The notes beneath the pieces are model-generated. The model made no database searches. It saw nothing but the letters and a program-made list of their open reading frames with translations, and was not told the DNA's origin. From CAYQMF01 sp964418595 (GTDB taxonomy: Bacteria; Planctomycetota; UBA1135; UBA2386), in contig CAYQMF010000002.1 in the NCBI GenBank assembly GCA_964418595.1, forward strand, positions 62,001-126,000: a stretch of 64,000 nucleotides of DNA. The letters run 5' to 3'. Positions 9,336 to 17,079 of the stretch are shown in pieces; position 1 is the stretch's first letter; each line of letters opens with the position of its first letter. A program made the position numbers and the translations under genes.

Positions 9336-10694
9336 TCACCCCGGCTCCGCCGACGCCGAGCGGTACGCGGCGGTCGTCGCCTGCTCCTCCGAGACGAAGT
9401 ACACCCGCGCTTCCATCTTGACGCGCTTCGCGGCGGGCGACCCGACGGCGTGGAAGACGCGGGTCGCGCGATCCCCGAGGACGGCGGCGCGCACCTCCTT
9501 GTCGCAGAACCCGCAGGTCAGGAGCCCGGTCTGCTCGTCCAGGATGCGGAAGTCGCGCACCACGTGCGCGGCGGCCGAGCCGTTGCTGATGCAGCGTTCA
9601 TTGCGGCAGCGCAAGCCACCTTCACCATCGAACGTGATCCCCGGCGCGGCGGCAAACTGCGCCGGCGGCGCGGCGTCGAGTTCGATCTTGCCCAGCAGGA
9701 AGGCGAGCAACGCCATCCGGATCGGCACCCCGAGTTCCGCCTGGCGGAAGTAGACGGCACGGGGATCGTCGTCGAGGTCGTAGCTGATCTCGTCGAGCCG
9801 CGGCAGCGGATGCATCACGCGCACATCCTTGAACATCGCACCCGCGAGGCTCGCCCCGGAGAGCCGCGGGTACGGGGAGTCGACCTGGGCCATCTCCCCC
9901 ACTCCGTGTCGTTCGCGCTGCGCGCGAGTCATGTAGATCGCGTCGATGTGCTGCACCTGCTCGGTGGTCGGCTGCGTGAAGAGTGCCAACTGATGCGGGC
10001 GACTCGCGGTCAGGTAGGCCGCGGAGTTTGCCTTGCCGGCGATGCCCGGCAGGTCACCCATCGACGCCGCCGAGGCGTGCACGCCGAACTGCCGCCGCAG
10101 CCGGTCGAGCACGTACTGCGGCATCTCGAAGCCGGGGTACGGGATCGTCACGATGTTGGCTCGGAAGCGTGCCAACGCGTAGGCGAACGAGTGGACGGTG
10201 CGCGAGTAGCGCAGGTCGCCGCAAAGGACCACGTCCAGTCCCTCGAGCCGTCCCTTCTCCTTCCACAGCGTGTACAGATCGCAGAGCGTCTGCGTCGGGT
10301 GCTCGTGCGACCCATCGCCGCCATTGATCACCGGTACGCGCGCGTAGCGGGCGGCCACCCGCGCTGCGCCGTCTTCGGGGTGGCGCACGACGAGGATGTC
10401 CGCGTAGGCACCGCCGACGACGCGCACCGTGTCCGCGAGCGACTCACCCTTGGTGTGGCTGCTGGATGCGGCCTCGGCAACGGAGACGACACCGCCGCCG
10501 AGACGCAGCATCGCCGACTCGAAGCTCAGGCGCGTTCGCGTGCTGGGCTCCAGGAACAGGGTCGCCATGATCACGCCACGACAGAGCGGCGACCACGCGC
10601 TCAGGTCGGCGCCGAACTCCTCGGCGTGCCGGAACAACGCGAGGATCTCGGCGGTTGAGAGATCCTCGATGGAGACCAGACTACGCGGCGGCAT
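9336..10694 (-). CDS. pyrB: aspartate carbamoyltransferase with C-terminal PyrI-type zinc domain
   Basis: Catalyses carbamoyl phosphate + L-aspartate to N-carbamoyl aspartate, the committed step of pyrimidine synthesis. Carbamoyl-phosphate site STRTR at 51-55, HTKGES near 80-85, HPTQ at 132-135 and HPLPR at 295-299 are all present. At 452 aa it is about 140 residues longer than E. coli PyrB. The extension carries Cys363, Cys368, Cys394 and Cys397 (C-x4-C-x25-C-x2-C) with the context CRNERCIS and CGFCDKEV, closely matching the zinc-binding domain of the regulatory chain PyrI. The PyrI nucleotide-binding allosteric domain, about 100 residues in E. coli, does not appear between them. PyrB-PyrI fusions are known (Thermotoga), but this one seems to keep only the zinc part. 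About 40 residues of unassigned tail follow. Confidence 0.93.
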   Translation of the reverse strand: MPPRSLVSIEDLSTAEILALFRHAEEFGADLSAWSPLCRGVIMATLFLEPSTRTRLSFESAMLRLGGGVVSVAEAASSSHTKGESLADTVRVVGGAYADILVVRHPEDGAARVAARYARVPVINGGDGSHEHPTQTLCDLYTLWKEKGRLEGLDVVLCGDLRYSRTVHSFAYALARFRANIVTIPYPGFEMPQYVLDRLRRQFGVHASAASMGDLPGIAGKANSAAYLTASRPHQLALFTQPTTEQVQHIDAIYMTRAQRERHGVGEMAQVDSPYPRLSGASLAGAMFKDVRVMHPLPRLDEISYDLDDDPRAVYFRQAELGVPIRMALLAFLLGKIELDAAPPAQFAAAPGITFDGEGGLRCRNERCISNGSAAAHVVRDFRILDEQTGLLTCGFCDKEVRAAVLGDRATRVFHAVGSPAAKRVKMEARVYFVSEEQATTAAYRSASAEPG

Positions 10695-10748
10695 TGCCGG
10701 CAGAGGATAGCGCCCACCGCGCGCGGAGCCATCGACCGGTGGATCTGC

Positions 10749-11816
10749 CTACGCCATTCGCCCCGGTAGGTCGGCCATCACCGCCCGCAGCGCCTCGACC
10801 TCGGCAAGGGTCGTCGGCGCAACTCCACCAGCCGGCCCGGCCGCGGGAAGTGCGCGGCGCCGGCGCAGCGTGGCCCCGATGCTGGCCCGCACGGCGACGG
10901 CGCTGCGAGGATCGAGACACGCGACCCGCACGTCGGGAAGGGCGACGTCGACCGGCCAGGGCGCGGGTGGCAGGTCCGACTTGCTCCCCACCACGATGCA
11001 GCGTTCACCCTCGGCGACGAGCTGCCGCTCCACGTCGCCCACCTGCTGGGAGAGATCCGCCACGATCAGGCGCCAGGCCACGGCGCGCACGGCGCGTCCG
11101 AGTTGCATGGCACGCGCATCGAGAGCATCCAGCGGCGAGCCCTCTCCCGCCGTGTCCACGAGTTCGTACGGGTAGCCGTCGAGCATGACGACCTCCCCGA
11201 TCGGATCGCGGGTCAGTCCCGGCTCCGCCCCGGTGAGGACCCGCTCCTTCAGGAGCAGGCGGTTCATCAGCGTGGACTTCCCTGCGTTCTTGCGGCCACG
11301 GATCGCGACGCGACACGGATGCAGCAGCGCCAGCGCCGGCTCACTGCGCGCCAGCGCTGCCGCCAGCGCCGCGGCATCGCGCGCGTGCGCGGTCAGCCAC
11401 GACGAAAAGCCACCTGCAAGACCCGAGAGCAGCGCCTGTTGTTCCAGCAGGAACGCCAACTGCGCTTCACCGCGTGCTGCGGCCAGCGCGGCCGCCAGGG
11501 GTGCGTGCGGAGGCGGCGCGAGGACTCCGAGTTCCACCTCGAGGCTGCGGAGCACGGCCTCGGACGCGTGCAGGTGCACCTCGATGCTCCCGACCTCGGG
11601 TCGCTCGAACGCGACGACCTGATCGATGGCCTTCCCGTGGATCCAGATCCACCGCACCCGAGGCACGACGTCGACGTCGCTGCCAGGCCCGCGCGCGTCA
11701 CCCAGGATCGAACGCGCGAGTTCCCGCTGGTCGGATCCGGTCAGCGAGAGGACGGCCACTCCACCGGCCGCCCGCGGCGTCAGGAGGCCGACGCGCCAGT
11801 CGGTTCGGCGAGCCAT
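10749..11816 (-). CDS. MnmE/TrmE-like GTPase lacking the C-terminal cysteine
   Basis: A 355-residue homolog of the tRNA-modifying GTPase MnmE (usually about 450). The start MARRTDWRVGLLTPRAAGG matches the MnmE N-terminal (TrmE_N-like) domain. The G domain has G1 GRKNAGKST (174-182), G2-like GLTRD (200-204), G3 DTAGEG (221-226) and a degenerate G4 (GSKSDL, 277-282, for NKxD). The C-terminal Cys motif that MnmE needs for U34 modification is absent; the protein ends PGRMA. The start overlaps the end of coaX by 37 nt, so they are translationally linked. It may be a diverged MnmE or a GTPase with another role; a canonical mnmE elsewhere would favour the latter. Confidence 0.75.
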   Translation of the reverse strand: MARRTDWRVGLLTPRAAGGVAVLSLTGSDQRELARSILGDARGPGSDVDVVPRVRWIWIHGKAIDQVVAFERPEVGSIEVHLHASEAVLRSLEVELGVLAPPPHAPLAAALAAARGEAQLAFLLEQQALLSGLAGGFSSWLTAHARDAAALAAALARSEPALALLHPCRVAIRGRKNAGKSTLMNRLLLKERVLTGAEPGLTRDPIGEVVMLDGYPYELVDTAGEGSPLDALDARAMQLGRAVRAVAWRLIVADLSQQVGDVERQLVAEGERCIVVGSKSDLPPAPWPVDVALPDVRVACLDPRSAVAVRASIGATLRRRRALPAAGPAGGVAPTTLAEVEALRAVMADLPGRMA

Positions 11817-12535
11817 CGCAGCCCCCGATGCAGGAGATCTGGCACGAGCTTCGCCTGCAGCCGTCCGTGCCGCAGGCACACTTCGGCGTCGCCGCCGGTG
11901 ATCAACACCGGCGGCGCGCCCCCCAGAACCGGCGCGATCTCCGCGACGAGGCGCTCGACGGCGCCGGCAAACGCGAGCATCACGCCCGCGTCGACCGCTG
12001 CCGACGAACTCGTCGCCGGCACGCTGATCTGGCGGCGCCGGTCGAAGGCGGGAAGTGCCGGCGCGGCGGTCGCGAGACCGAGGGCCATCGCGGCGAGGCC
12101 CGGCGCAATCGCGCCCCCGAGGAACGTGCCGTCCGCAGCGACGGCATCGACAGTGACGGCGGTCCCGCAGTCGACGACGACGGCGGCACGCAGCTCACGA
12201 TGCGCCGCCAGCGCGGTGACCCAGCGATCGACGCCCAGCGTCCCCGGCTCGGCGTACCGCGTCGGCAACGGGCACGGCAGATCGACACCCGCGAGTTCCA
12301 GTCGGACGCCGATTCCTGCCAGCAGCCGCGCCAGGGGATCGAGCCCGCCCCGCACTACCGTGGCACCTACCGCCCGCCTCGGCCGCGGCATCGCGGCCAG
12401 CGCGCCCTCCAGACGAGCTGGTTCCGTGGCGGGCAAACGGACCCGCACGGGCGGATCGGTATGCAGGAGCAGGTCGAGCGTGGTGTTGCCGCGATCGACG
12501 GTGAGCAAGGCTAGCGAGCCAGCGGTGGCGCCCAC
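11780..12535 (-). CDS. coaX: type III pantothenate kinase
   Basis: Phosphorylates pantothenate, the first step of coenzyme A synthesis; CoaX enzymes are ASKHA-fold and K+-dependent. Visible motifs: VDRGNTTL (13-20, the D-x-G-N-T phosphate loop), YAEPGTLGVDRW (94-105) with the G-x-D-R motif holding the likely catalytic Asp103, VVDCGTAVTVD (120-130), and GGAIAPGL (140-147). Length 251 aa is normal. The start is GTG at 12535. It begins 9 nt after the PDZ protein gene and its 3' end overlaps the MnmE-like gene, so the three are probably one transcript. Confidence 0.92.
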   Translation of the reverse strand: MGATAGSLALLTVDRGNTTLDLLLHTDPPVRVRLPATEPARLEGALAAMPRPRRAVGATVVRGGLDPLARLLAGIGVRLELAGVDLPCPLPTRYAEPGTLGVDRWVTALAAHRELRAAVVVDCGTAVTVDAVAADGTFLGGAIAPGLAAMALGLATAAPALPAFDRRRQISVPATSSSAAVDAGVMLAFAGAVERLVAEIAPVLGGAPPVLITGGDAEVCLRHGRLQAKLVPDLLHRGLRWLAEPTGASAS

Positions 12536-12544
12536 GCCCGCCGC

Positions 12545-13768
12545 CTACTTCTTGTCGGGGAGCGTGATGGTGCGCGTTTCGAGTCCGCTGCGGGCACTGA
12601 GGATCTCGGCCACGAAGCGCCGCGTGCCGGACTCGTACTGTCGCCGCCCGACGCTGTAGGCCTGCGCCTTGCTCTTCACGGCTTCGCCGTTGATCGAGAG
12701 GATGACGTCTCCGGGCTGGACACCGAACGATGCCAGCTGCCCGGAGACCCGATCGACGCGAAGCCCTTCGTAGTTGCCGACCCGCGCGCGGTACGAACTC
12801 ACGGCGACGTCCTCGTTGAAGATCCGATCGGACTCCGTCCCGAAGCGATCGAAGTCCTTGCGGCTGACGTGCACGTTGCGCGGCGTGACCTCGCGCGTCT
12901 CCTCGACGTCCTGCCAGTCCGAGACCTTCGCCACCGGCTCGTCGACCGGCTTGGTCTCGCCGCCGGCCCGCTCCCGGCGCTGCTCGGTCCGCAGTGCCTT
13001 GACGACGTTGGCATCCAGCTCGAGTTCGTTCTTGAAGACCTCCTCCACCTTCCAGAGAGCGCGCTCCTTCTTGGGATCCTCGCGCGTGAAGAAAGCCGAC
13101 TGTGCATCCTCGGAGACCCGATCGAGGCGCACGTTGTTGTACGGCGGCCAGAGAGTCTCCTCGAGGCGCACGAAGTGACGGAGGTCGGTTTGCGGACCGG
13201 AAACCAGCGGCATGGCTCCGACGGGAGGCTGAGCCCCACGCGTCCCATCGCCAGGCGCCCAGGCCCGGGTTGTCGGCGCCGTCGCGCTCGCCAAGAACTC
13301 CGGGGGCGGCTGGACGTTGGCCTCGGGCTTGTACCTCAGGACCACGTGCGTGCTCCGGTTGGTCTTGCCGACCTCACACATCAGGGACTCGATGACGAAG
13401 ATGTCTTCGAGCTTCACGCCGGTGTCCTCGGGCGCCTTGGTCTCGGGTTCCACCGGGACGTCGTCCACCTTGGGAGCCTCCACCTTGCCGATGATGTTGA
13501 CCTTGGCGAACTGTTTCCACCACTCGGTGTCGTTGGGGCCGTACCGCCACTGCTTCTTCTCCGGCTGCAGCTCCCGGCCGGCCTTGAGCAGCCTCTCCAT
13601 GTCCTCGACGACCGGCGACTGGCGCTTGGGGTCCGGTTGCGTGAACCGCGCCGCGGCCTGCTTCTGGCTGTTGGTCGTCTCGTAGAACGTCAAGCCGATG
13701 CCGGCGAACAGGGCGGTCGCGCCGCCATAGAGCGTGTAGAGGAGGAGCTTCACCGGGACCTTGGCCAT
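12545..13768 (-). CDS. GspC-like membrane protein with C-terminal PDZ domain
   Basis: I choose the ATG at 13768 (MAKVPVKLLLYTLYGGATAL) rather than the upstream open frame, because it begins with a single transmembrane helix (about residues 5-27) typical of a bitopic inner-membrane protein. A long charged, proline-containing periplasmic region follows. The C-terminus is a PDZ domain (YEGLRVDRVSGQLASFGVQ, then PGDVILSINGE). The layout (N-terminal helix, periplasmic linker, PDZ) is that of GspC, which links the inner-membrane platform to the secretin in type II secretion. The nearby secretin and PilM-N-O genes support this, but no GspC homology region is recognised. Function inferred. Confidence 0.6.
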   Translation of the reverse strand: MAKVPVKLLLYTLYGGATALFAGIGLTFYETTNSQKQAAARFTQPDPKRQSPVVEDMERLLKAGRELQPEKKQWRYGPNDTEWWKQFAKVNIIGKVEAPKVDDVPVEPETKAPEDTGVKLEDIFVIESLMCEVGKTNRSTHVVLRYKPEANVQPPPEFLASATAPTTRAWAPGDGTRGAQPPVGAMPLVSGPQTDLRHFVRLEETLWPPYNNVRLDRVSEDAQSAFFTREDPKKERALWKVEEVFKNELELDANVVKALRTEQRRERAGGETKPVDEPVAKVSDWQDVEETREVTPRNVHVSRKDFDRFGTESDRIFNEDVAVSSYRARVGNYEGLRVDRVSGQLASFGVQPGDVILSINGEAVKSKAQAYSVGRRQYESGTRRFVAEILSARSGLETRTITLPDKK

Positions 13769-14000
13769 CCGTGCCGTCGAGTGTAGCGCCGAGGATCGGT
13801 CGACAGAACGCTGACCTGAAGTCGACGCCGGGCCGCTTCGACGGAGTTGGCCGAGCGTTCTTCCCGCCGAGGCAACACCGGCACCCCGCGCCTCGGCGAC
13901 GGGGTATGCCCGCGCCACGAGCTGCGGGCCGGCATGGCGTTCGCCCCGAACGTCGAAGGAGACGACCGGGACGGGGCGGGCGAGCCCGGCCAGCGCCCGG

Positions 14001-15122
14001 TCAGGTCGAGGCTGGCAGGGGGCGGTCGGCGCTCGCGCTCTGACCGCCGCGAGTGATCCCGCGCATGTGGAGCTTGAGCTCGTCCGGGCTGTCCGACGCC
14101 TCCAGGGCCTCGTCGAAGCTGATGTTGCCCGCGTTGTAGAGTCGGATCAGCGACTGGTTGAATGTCATCGTGCCGTAGTAGGCCCCCTCCGCCAGGGCCT
14201 TGGGCAGCGACCTGGTCTCTCCCCGCTCCAGGTGGTCGCGCACCGTTGGGGTGTTGATCAGCAGTTCGACCGCCGGCATCTGGCTCCGCCCTTCCTTGGT
14301 GTTGATGAGCCGGAGCGAGATCACGCCCTGGAGGTTGAGCGCGAGTTGCAGGCGAATCAGCTCGTGCTGGTGGGGCGGGAAGAAGGAGATGATGCGCTCG
14401 ACGGTCTGCACCGCGTTCACGGTGTGCAGCGTCGAGAAGACGAGGTGACCGGTCTCCGCTGCGTTGATCGCGGCTTCCATGGTCTCGCGATCGCGCATTT
14501 CGCCGATCAGGATGACGTCGGGAGACTGCCGGACCGCGTGCCGCAGCGCTTCTGCGAACGTCGGAGCATCCGAGCCGATCTCGCGCTGGTTCACGATGCT
14601 CCGCCGATCCTCGAACATGAACTCGATCGGATCTTCGATCGTGATGATGTGCTTGGCGTGCGTGCGGTTGACGTGCTCGACCATCGCCGCCAGCGTCGTC
14701 GACTTGCCGGAGCCCGCGATCCCGGTCGCGAGGACGAGTCCGCGCGGCAGCCCCGCGAGCCGGCGGAGCTGATCCACCGGCAGATTGAGGTCCTTGAAGG
14801 ACGGGATCGACTCCTTGATCGCGCGGAACACGAAGCCGATCTGCCCGCCGACGACGAACGCGTTGCAGCGGAAGCGGCCGATGCCGGGCTTGTTCACCGC
14901 CACGTCCGCCGCGCCGTGCGCAAGGAAGTGCTGGCGCTCCGCCTGCGGCACGATGTCCCCCAGGAAGCGCTTGAGCTGCTGCGCGTCCATCGGCAGGTCA
15001 CCCAGGAAGCGGATCTGTCCCGCGACGCGCATCGCGGGGCAGCCGCCGGTCTTGAGGATGAGGTCGGAGGCCCTCTCCTTCACCATGATCTGCAGCAGGT
15101 CGTCCAGGCTGGGCTGACTCAT
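14001..15122 (-). CDS. pilT: PilT/PilU-family twitching motility ATPase
   Basis: Hexameric cytoplasmic ATPase that powers pilus retraction. N-terminal PAS-like domain about 1-110, then the RecA-like core: Walker A GIAGSGKST (134-142), Asp box TIEDP (161-165), Walker B VILIGEMRD (203-211) and His box GHLVFSTLHT (225-234). The C-terminus (GTMTFNQSLIRLYNAGNISF, then ALEASDSPDELKLH) looks closer to PilU than PilT, so it could be the accessory PilU. 373 aa is normal. It is separated from pilMNOQ by the obg/rne block, so it has its own transcription unit. A 14-bp palindrome lies 59 nt upstream. Confidence 0.88.
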   Translation of the reverse strand: MSQPSLDDLLQIMVKERASDLILKTGGCPAMRVAGQIRFLGDLPMDAQQLKRFLGDIVPQAERQHFLAHGAADVAVNKPGIGRFRCNAFVVGGQIGFVFRAIKESIPSFKDLNLPVDQLRRLAGLPRGLVLATGIAGSGKSTTLAAMVEHVNRTHAKHIITIEDPIEFMFEDRRSIVNQREIGSDAPTFAEALRHAVRQSPDVILIGEMRDRETMEAAINAAETGHLVFSTLHTVNAVQTVERIISFFPPHQHELIRLQLALNLQGVISLRLINTKEGRSQMPAVELLINTPTVRDHLERGETRSLPKALAEGAYYGTMTFNQSLIRLYNAGNISFDEALEASDSPDELKLHMRGITRGGQSASADRPLPAST

Positions 15123-15180
15123 CCTCGTAGGCGTCTCCTCGGAATCCCTATCGGCGATCCCGGGATGCCGGGTGTAGGCG

Positions 15181-15194
15181 GACCCGTACGGGTC
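15181..15194. promoter_or_regulatory. perfect 14-bp palindrome upstream of pilT
   Basis: GACCCGTACGGGTC is a perfect inverted repeat with no spacer, in the short space between obg and pilT, 59 nt before the pilT start codon. It could be an operator or a chance palindrome in GC-rich DNA. Confidence 0.3.
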
Positions 15195-15219
15195 GGCCCG
15201 GCGCGCGCACGGAGCCCCG

Positions 15220-15234
15220 GTCTCACGATGAGAC
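15220..15234 (-). terminator. short hairpin after obg
   Basis: GTCTCA-CGA-TGAGAC, a perfect 6-bp stem with a triloop, starting about 20 nt after the obg stop. No U-tract follows. Weak evidence for a terminator or an mRNA 3' hairpin. Confidence 0.3.
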
Positions 15235-15254
15235 GGACCCGACGCCGGCCCGTG

Positions 15255-16250
15255 CTACGTGGCCTGCGGCCAGATCATGCGCGCGAGCGCCGCCTGGAGA
15301 TCGGCGACTCCGGCGCGGGTGGCAGCGGAGATTGCCAGCACCGGTTCCCCCAGTCCCGCTTGCAGCGCTGCGACGCGGGCGCGGGCGGCGTCGTCTTCGA
15401 CCTTGGTTGCGACGATCAAAGCCGGCCGCCGCGCCAGTTCGTCCGAGTAGCCCCTCAGCTCGCCACGGATGACCGAGACCGCGGTCGCCGGATCGTCGAG
15501 CGCGCTCGACGAGCAGTCGACGAGGTGCAGCAGCACCCGCGTCCGTTCGACGTGCTTGAGGAAACGGTCGCCGAGACCCTTGCCCAGGTGCGCGCCCTCG
15601 ATCAAGCCCGGGATGTCCGCCATGACGAAGGACCGATCCGCGGCGAGCGGCACGATCCCGAGGTGCGGCTCCAGCGTCGTGAACGGGTAGTCCGCGATCT
15701 TCGGCCGCGCTCGCGACAGGGTGGCGAGCAGCGTCGACTTCCCGGCGTTGGGCAACCCGATCAAGCCAACGTCGGCGATGAGCTTGAGGCTGAGCCGGAT
15801 CTGGCGCTCCTCGCCCGGGCGTCCCCGCTCGAACTGCCGCGGCGCGCGGTTCGTCGCCGTCGCGAAGCGGGCGTTGCCGCGCCCGCCCTTGCCGCCGAGA
15901 GCGACCGTGAACGGTTCGTCCGCGACGCTGAGATCCTTGATGACGTTGCCGCGGTCGGCGTCGAGCACGACCGTGCCGAGCGGCACGCGCAGCACCGTGT
16001 CCTCCGCCTTCTTGCCGGAGCAATCGCGCGCACCGCCGGGCTGGCCGTCCCGCGCGTCGTACGACGCACGCCCGACCAGGTGGTACAGCGTGTTCTCGTG
16101 CACGCTGGGGAGAAGCACGACCGCACCACCGTCGCCACCATCCCCGCCGTCGGGTCCCCCACGTTGCACGAACTTCTCGCGGAGGAAGGACAGCGCGCCG
16201 TCGCCTCCGCGCCCGCCTCGCACCGTGAACGCGATCTCATCGACGAACAT
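15255..16250 (-). CDS. obg: ribosome-assembly GTPase Obg
   Basis: Essential GTPase acting in large-subunit assembly and stress signalling. Residues 1-158 form the glycine-rich Obg fold (GGPDGGDGGDGGAVVLL). The G domain follows: G1 GLPNAGKST (165-173), G2 TT at 191-192, G3 DIPGLIEG (212-219). The C-terminus ends about 331, so the optional OCT domain is absent. It sits directly downstream of rplU and rpmA, the standard rplU-rpmA-obg arrangement, 57 nt after rpmA. Confidence 0.96.
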   Translation of the reverse strand: MFVDEIAFTVRGGRGGDGALSFLREKFVQRGGPDGGDGGDGGAVVLLPSVHENTLYHLVGRASYDARDGQPGGARDCSGKKAEDTVLRVPLGTVVLDADRGNVIKDLSVADEPFTVALGGKGGRGNARFATATNRAPRQFERGRPGEERQIRLSLKLIADVGLIGLPNAGKSTLLATLSRARPKIADYPFTTLEPHLGIVPLAADRSFVMADIPGLIEGAHLGKGLGDRFLKHVERTRVLLHLVDCSSSALDDPATAVSVIRGELRGYSDELARRPALIVATKVEDDAARARVAALQAGLGEPVLAISAATRAGVADLQAALARMIWPQAT

Positions 16251-16307
16251 CGTGTTCCAGCTCGCGGCGCCGGGGTCTGGCCGCGGGATCGCGGCCGCGG
16301 ATTGCCG

Positions 16308-16568
16308 TCAGTTGGTGGACGGCGCGGCCAGCGGATCCACGTGCACCTTGCGGTTGCTCTGGAACCGCACCGTGCCCGGGATGAGGGCGAACAGCGTGTC
16401 GTCGCAGGCGCGCTTCACGTTGTGGCCAGGCAGCCACTTCGTGCCGCACTGGCGGATGATGATCGTGCCGGCGGTGACGAGCTCGCCACCGTGACGCTTG
16501 ACGCCGCGGTGCTTGGGGTTGCTGTCGCGACCGTTCGACGTCGACCCTTGACCCTTCTTGTGTGCCAT
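16308..16568 (-). CDS. rpmA: 50S ribosomal protein L27
   Basis: 86-aa L27, MAHKKGQGSTSNGRDSNPKH at the N-terminus and RRHG-like VKRHGGELVTAGTIIIRQ in the core. In this family the N-terminal tail reaches the peptidyl transferase centre; here it starts MAHKK with no cleavable leader. Second gene of rplU-rpmA-obg. Confidence 0.97.
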   Translation of the reverse strand: MAHKKGQGSTSNGRDSNPKHRGVKRHGGELVTAGTIIIRQCGTKWLPGHNVKRACDDTLFALIPGTVRFQSNRKVHVDPLAAPSTN

Positions 16569-16612
16569 GTCGGTATGCCTCGCTCTGCTGGGACGTCAGA
16601 CTGGTCCGGGGG

Positions 16613-16933
16613 TCAGCCCTGGATCGCCTGGATCTCGACTTCGGTGAACCTGGCCCGGAAACCCGTCCGCCGCCGACTGTTCTTGCGCCGGCGGAACTTC
16701 TGCACGACGAGCTTGTCACCCTTGACCTCGCCGACGACTTTGGCCGTGACGGTCGCACCCGCGACGTAGGGCGCGCCGACGCGCGGGGTCTCGCCGCCGA
16801 CGACGCAGACGTTCGCGAACGTCACGGTCGACTCGGGCTGCCAGTCGCGATGGAAGGCGAGGCAGACACGGTCGCCGGGGGCGGCCCGGTACTGCAGCGT
16901 GCGATCCTCGAAGATGGCGTAGGTGGAGGCCAT
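16613..16933 (-). CDS. rplU: 50S ribosomal protein L21
   Basis: 106-aa L21. N-terminal MASTYAIFEDRTLQYRAAPG and C-terminal KFRRRKNSRRRTGFRARFTE match the family; the basic C-terminus contacts 23S rRNA. First gene of the rplU-rpmA-obg unit, 146 nt after the RNase E/G gene. Confidence 0.96.
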   Translation of the reverse strand: MASTYAIFEDRTLQYRAAPGDRVCLAFHRDWQPESTVTFANVCVVGGETPRVGAPYVAGATVTAKVVGEVKGDKLVVQKFRRRKNSRRRTGFRARFTEVEIQAIQG

Positions 16934-17025
16934 GGCTCTCGTGCGTGGGAAAAGGGGCGTGGCAGGGTAGCGAGCACGGAAACGGTTTCAAGGGCGTCGA
17001 GCGGACACAGGCCCGCCCCGCGGGT

Positions 17026-17046
17026 CCGCGCGGCCGGCCCGCGCGG
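17026..17046 (-). terminator. GC hairpin after the RNase E/G gene
   Basis: CCGCGCGG occurs twice with a 5-nt loop (CCGGC) and pairs with itself, giving an 8-bp stem that starts 33 nt past the stop of the RNase E/G gene. No U-tract. It could separate rne from rplU-rpmA-obg. Confidence 0.4.
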
Positions 17047-17079
17047 CAGGCGCGAGCGACCGGGGCCGGGTCGGCCTGG

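Noticed and set aside
14067..16769. A 900-codon plus-strand frame
   Set aside because: Antisense to pilT, obg, rpmA and rplU, all unmistakable.
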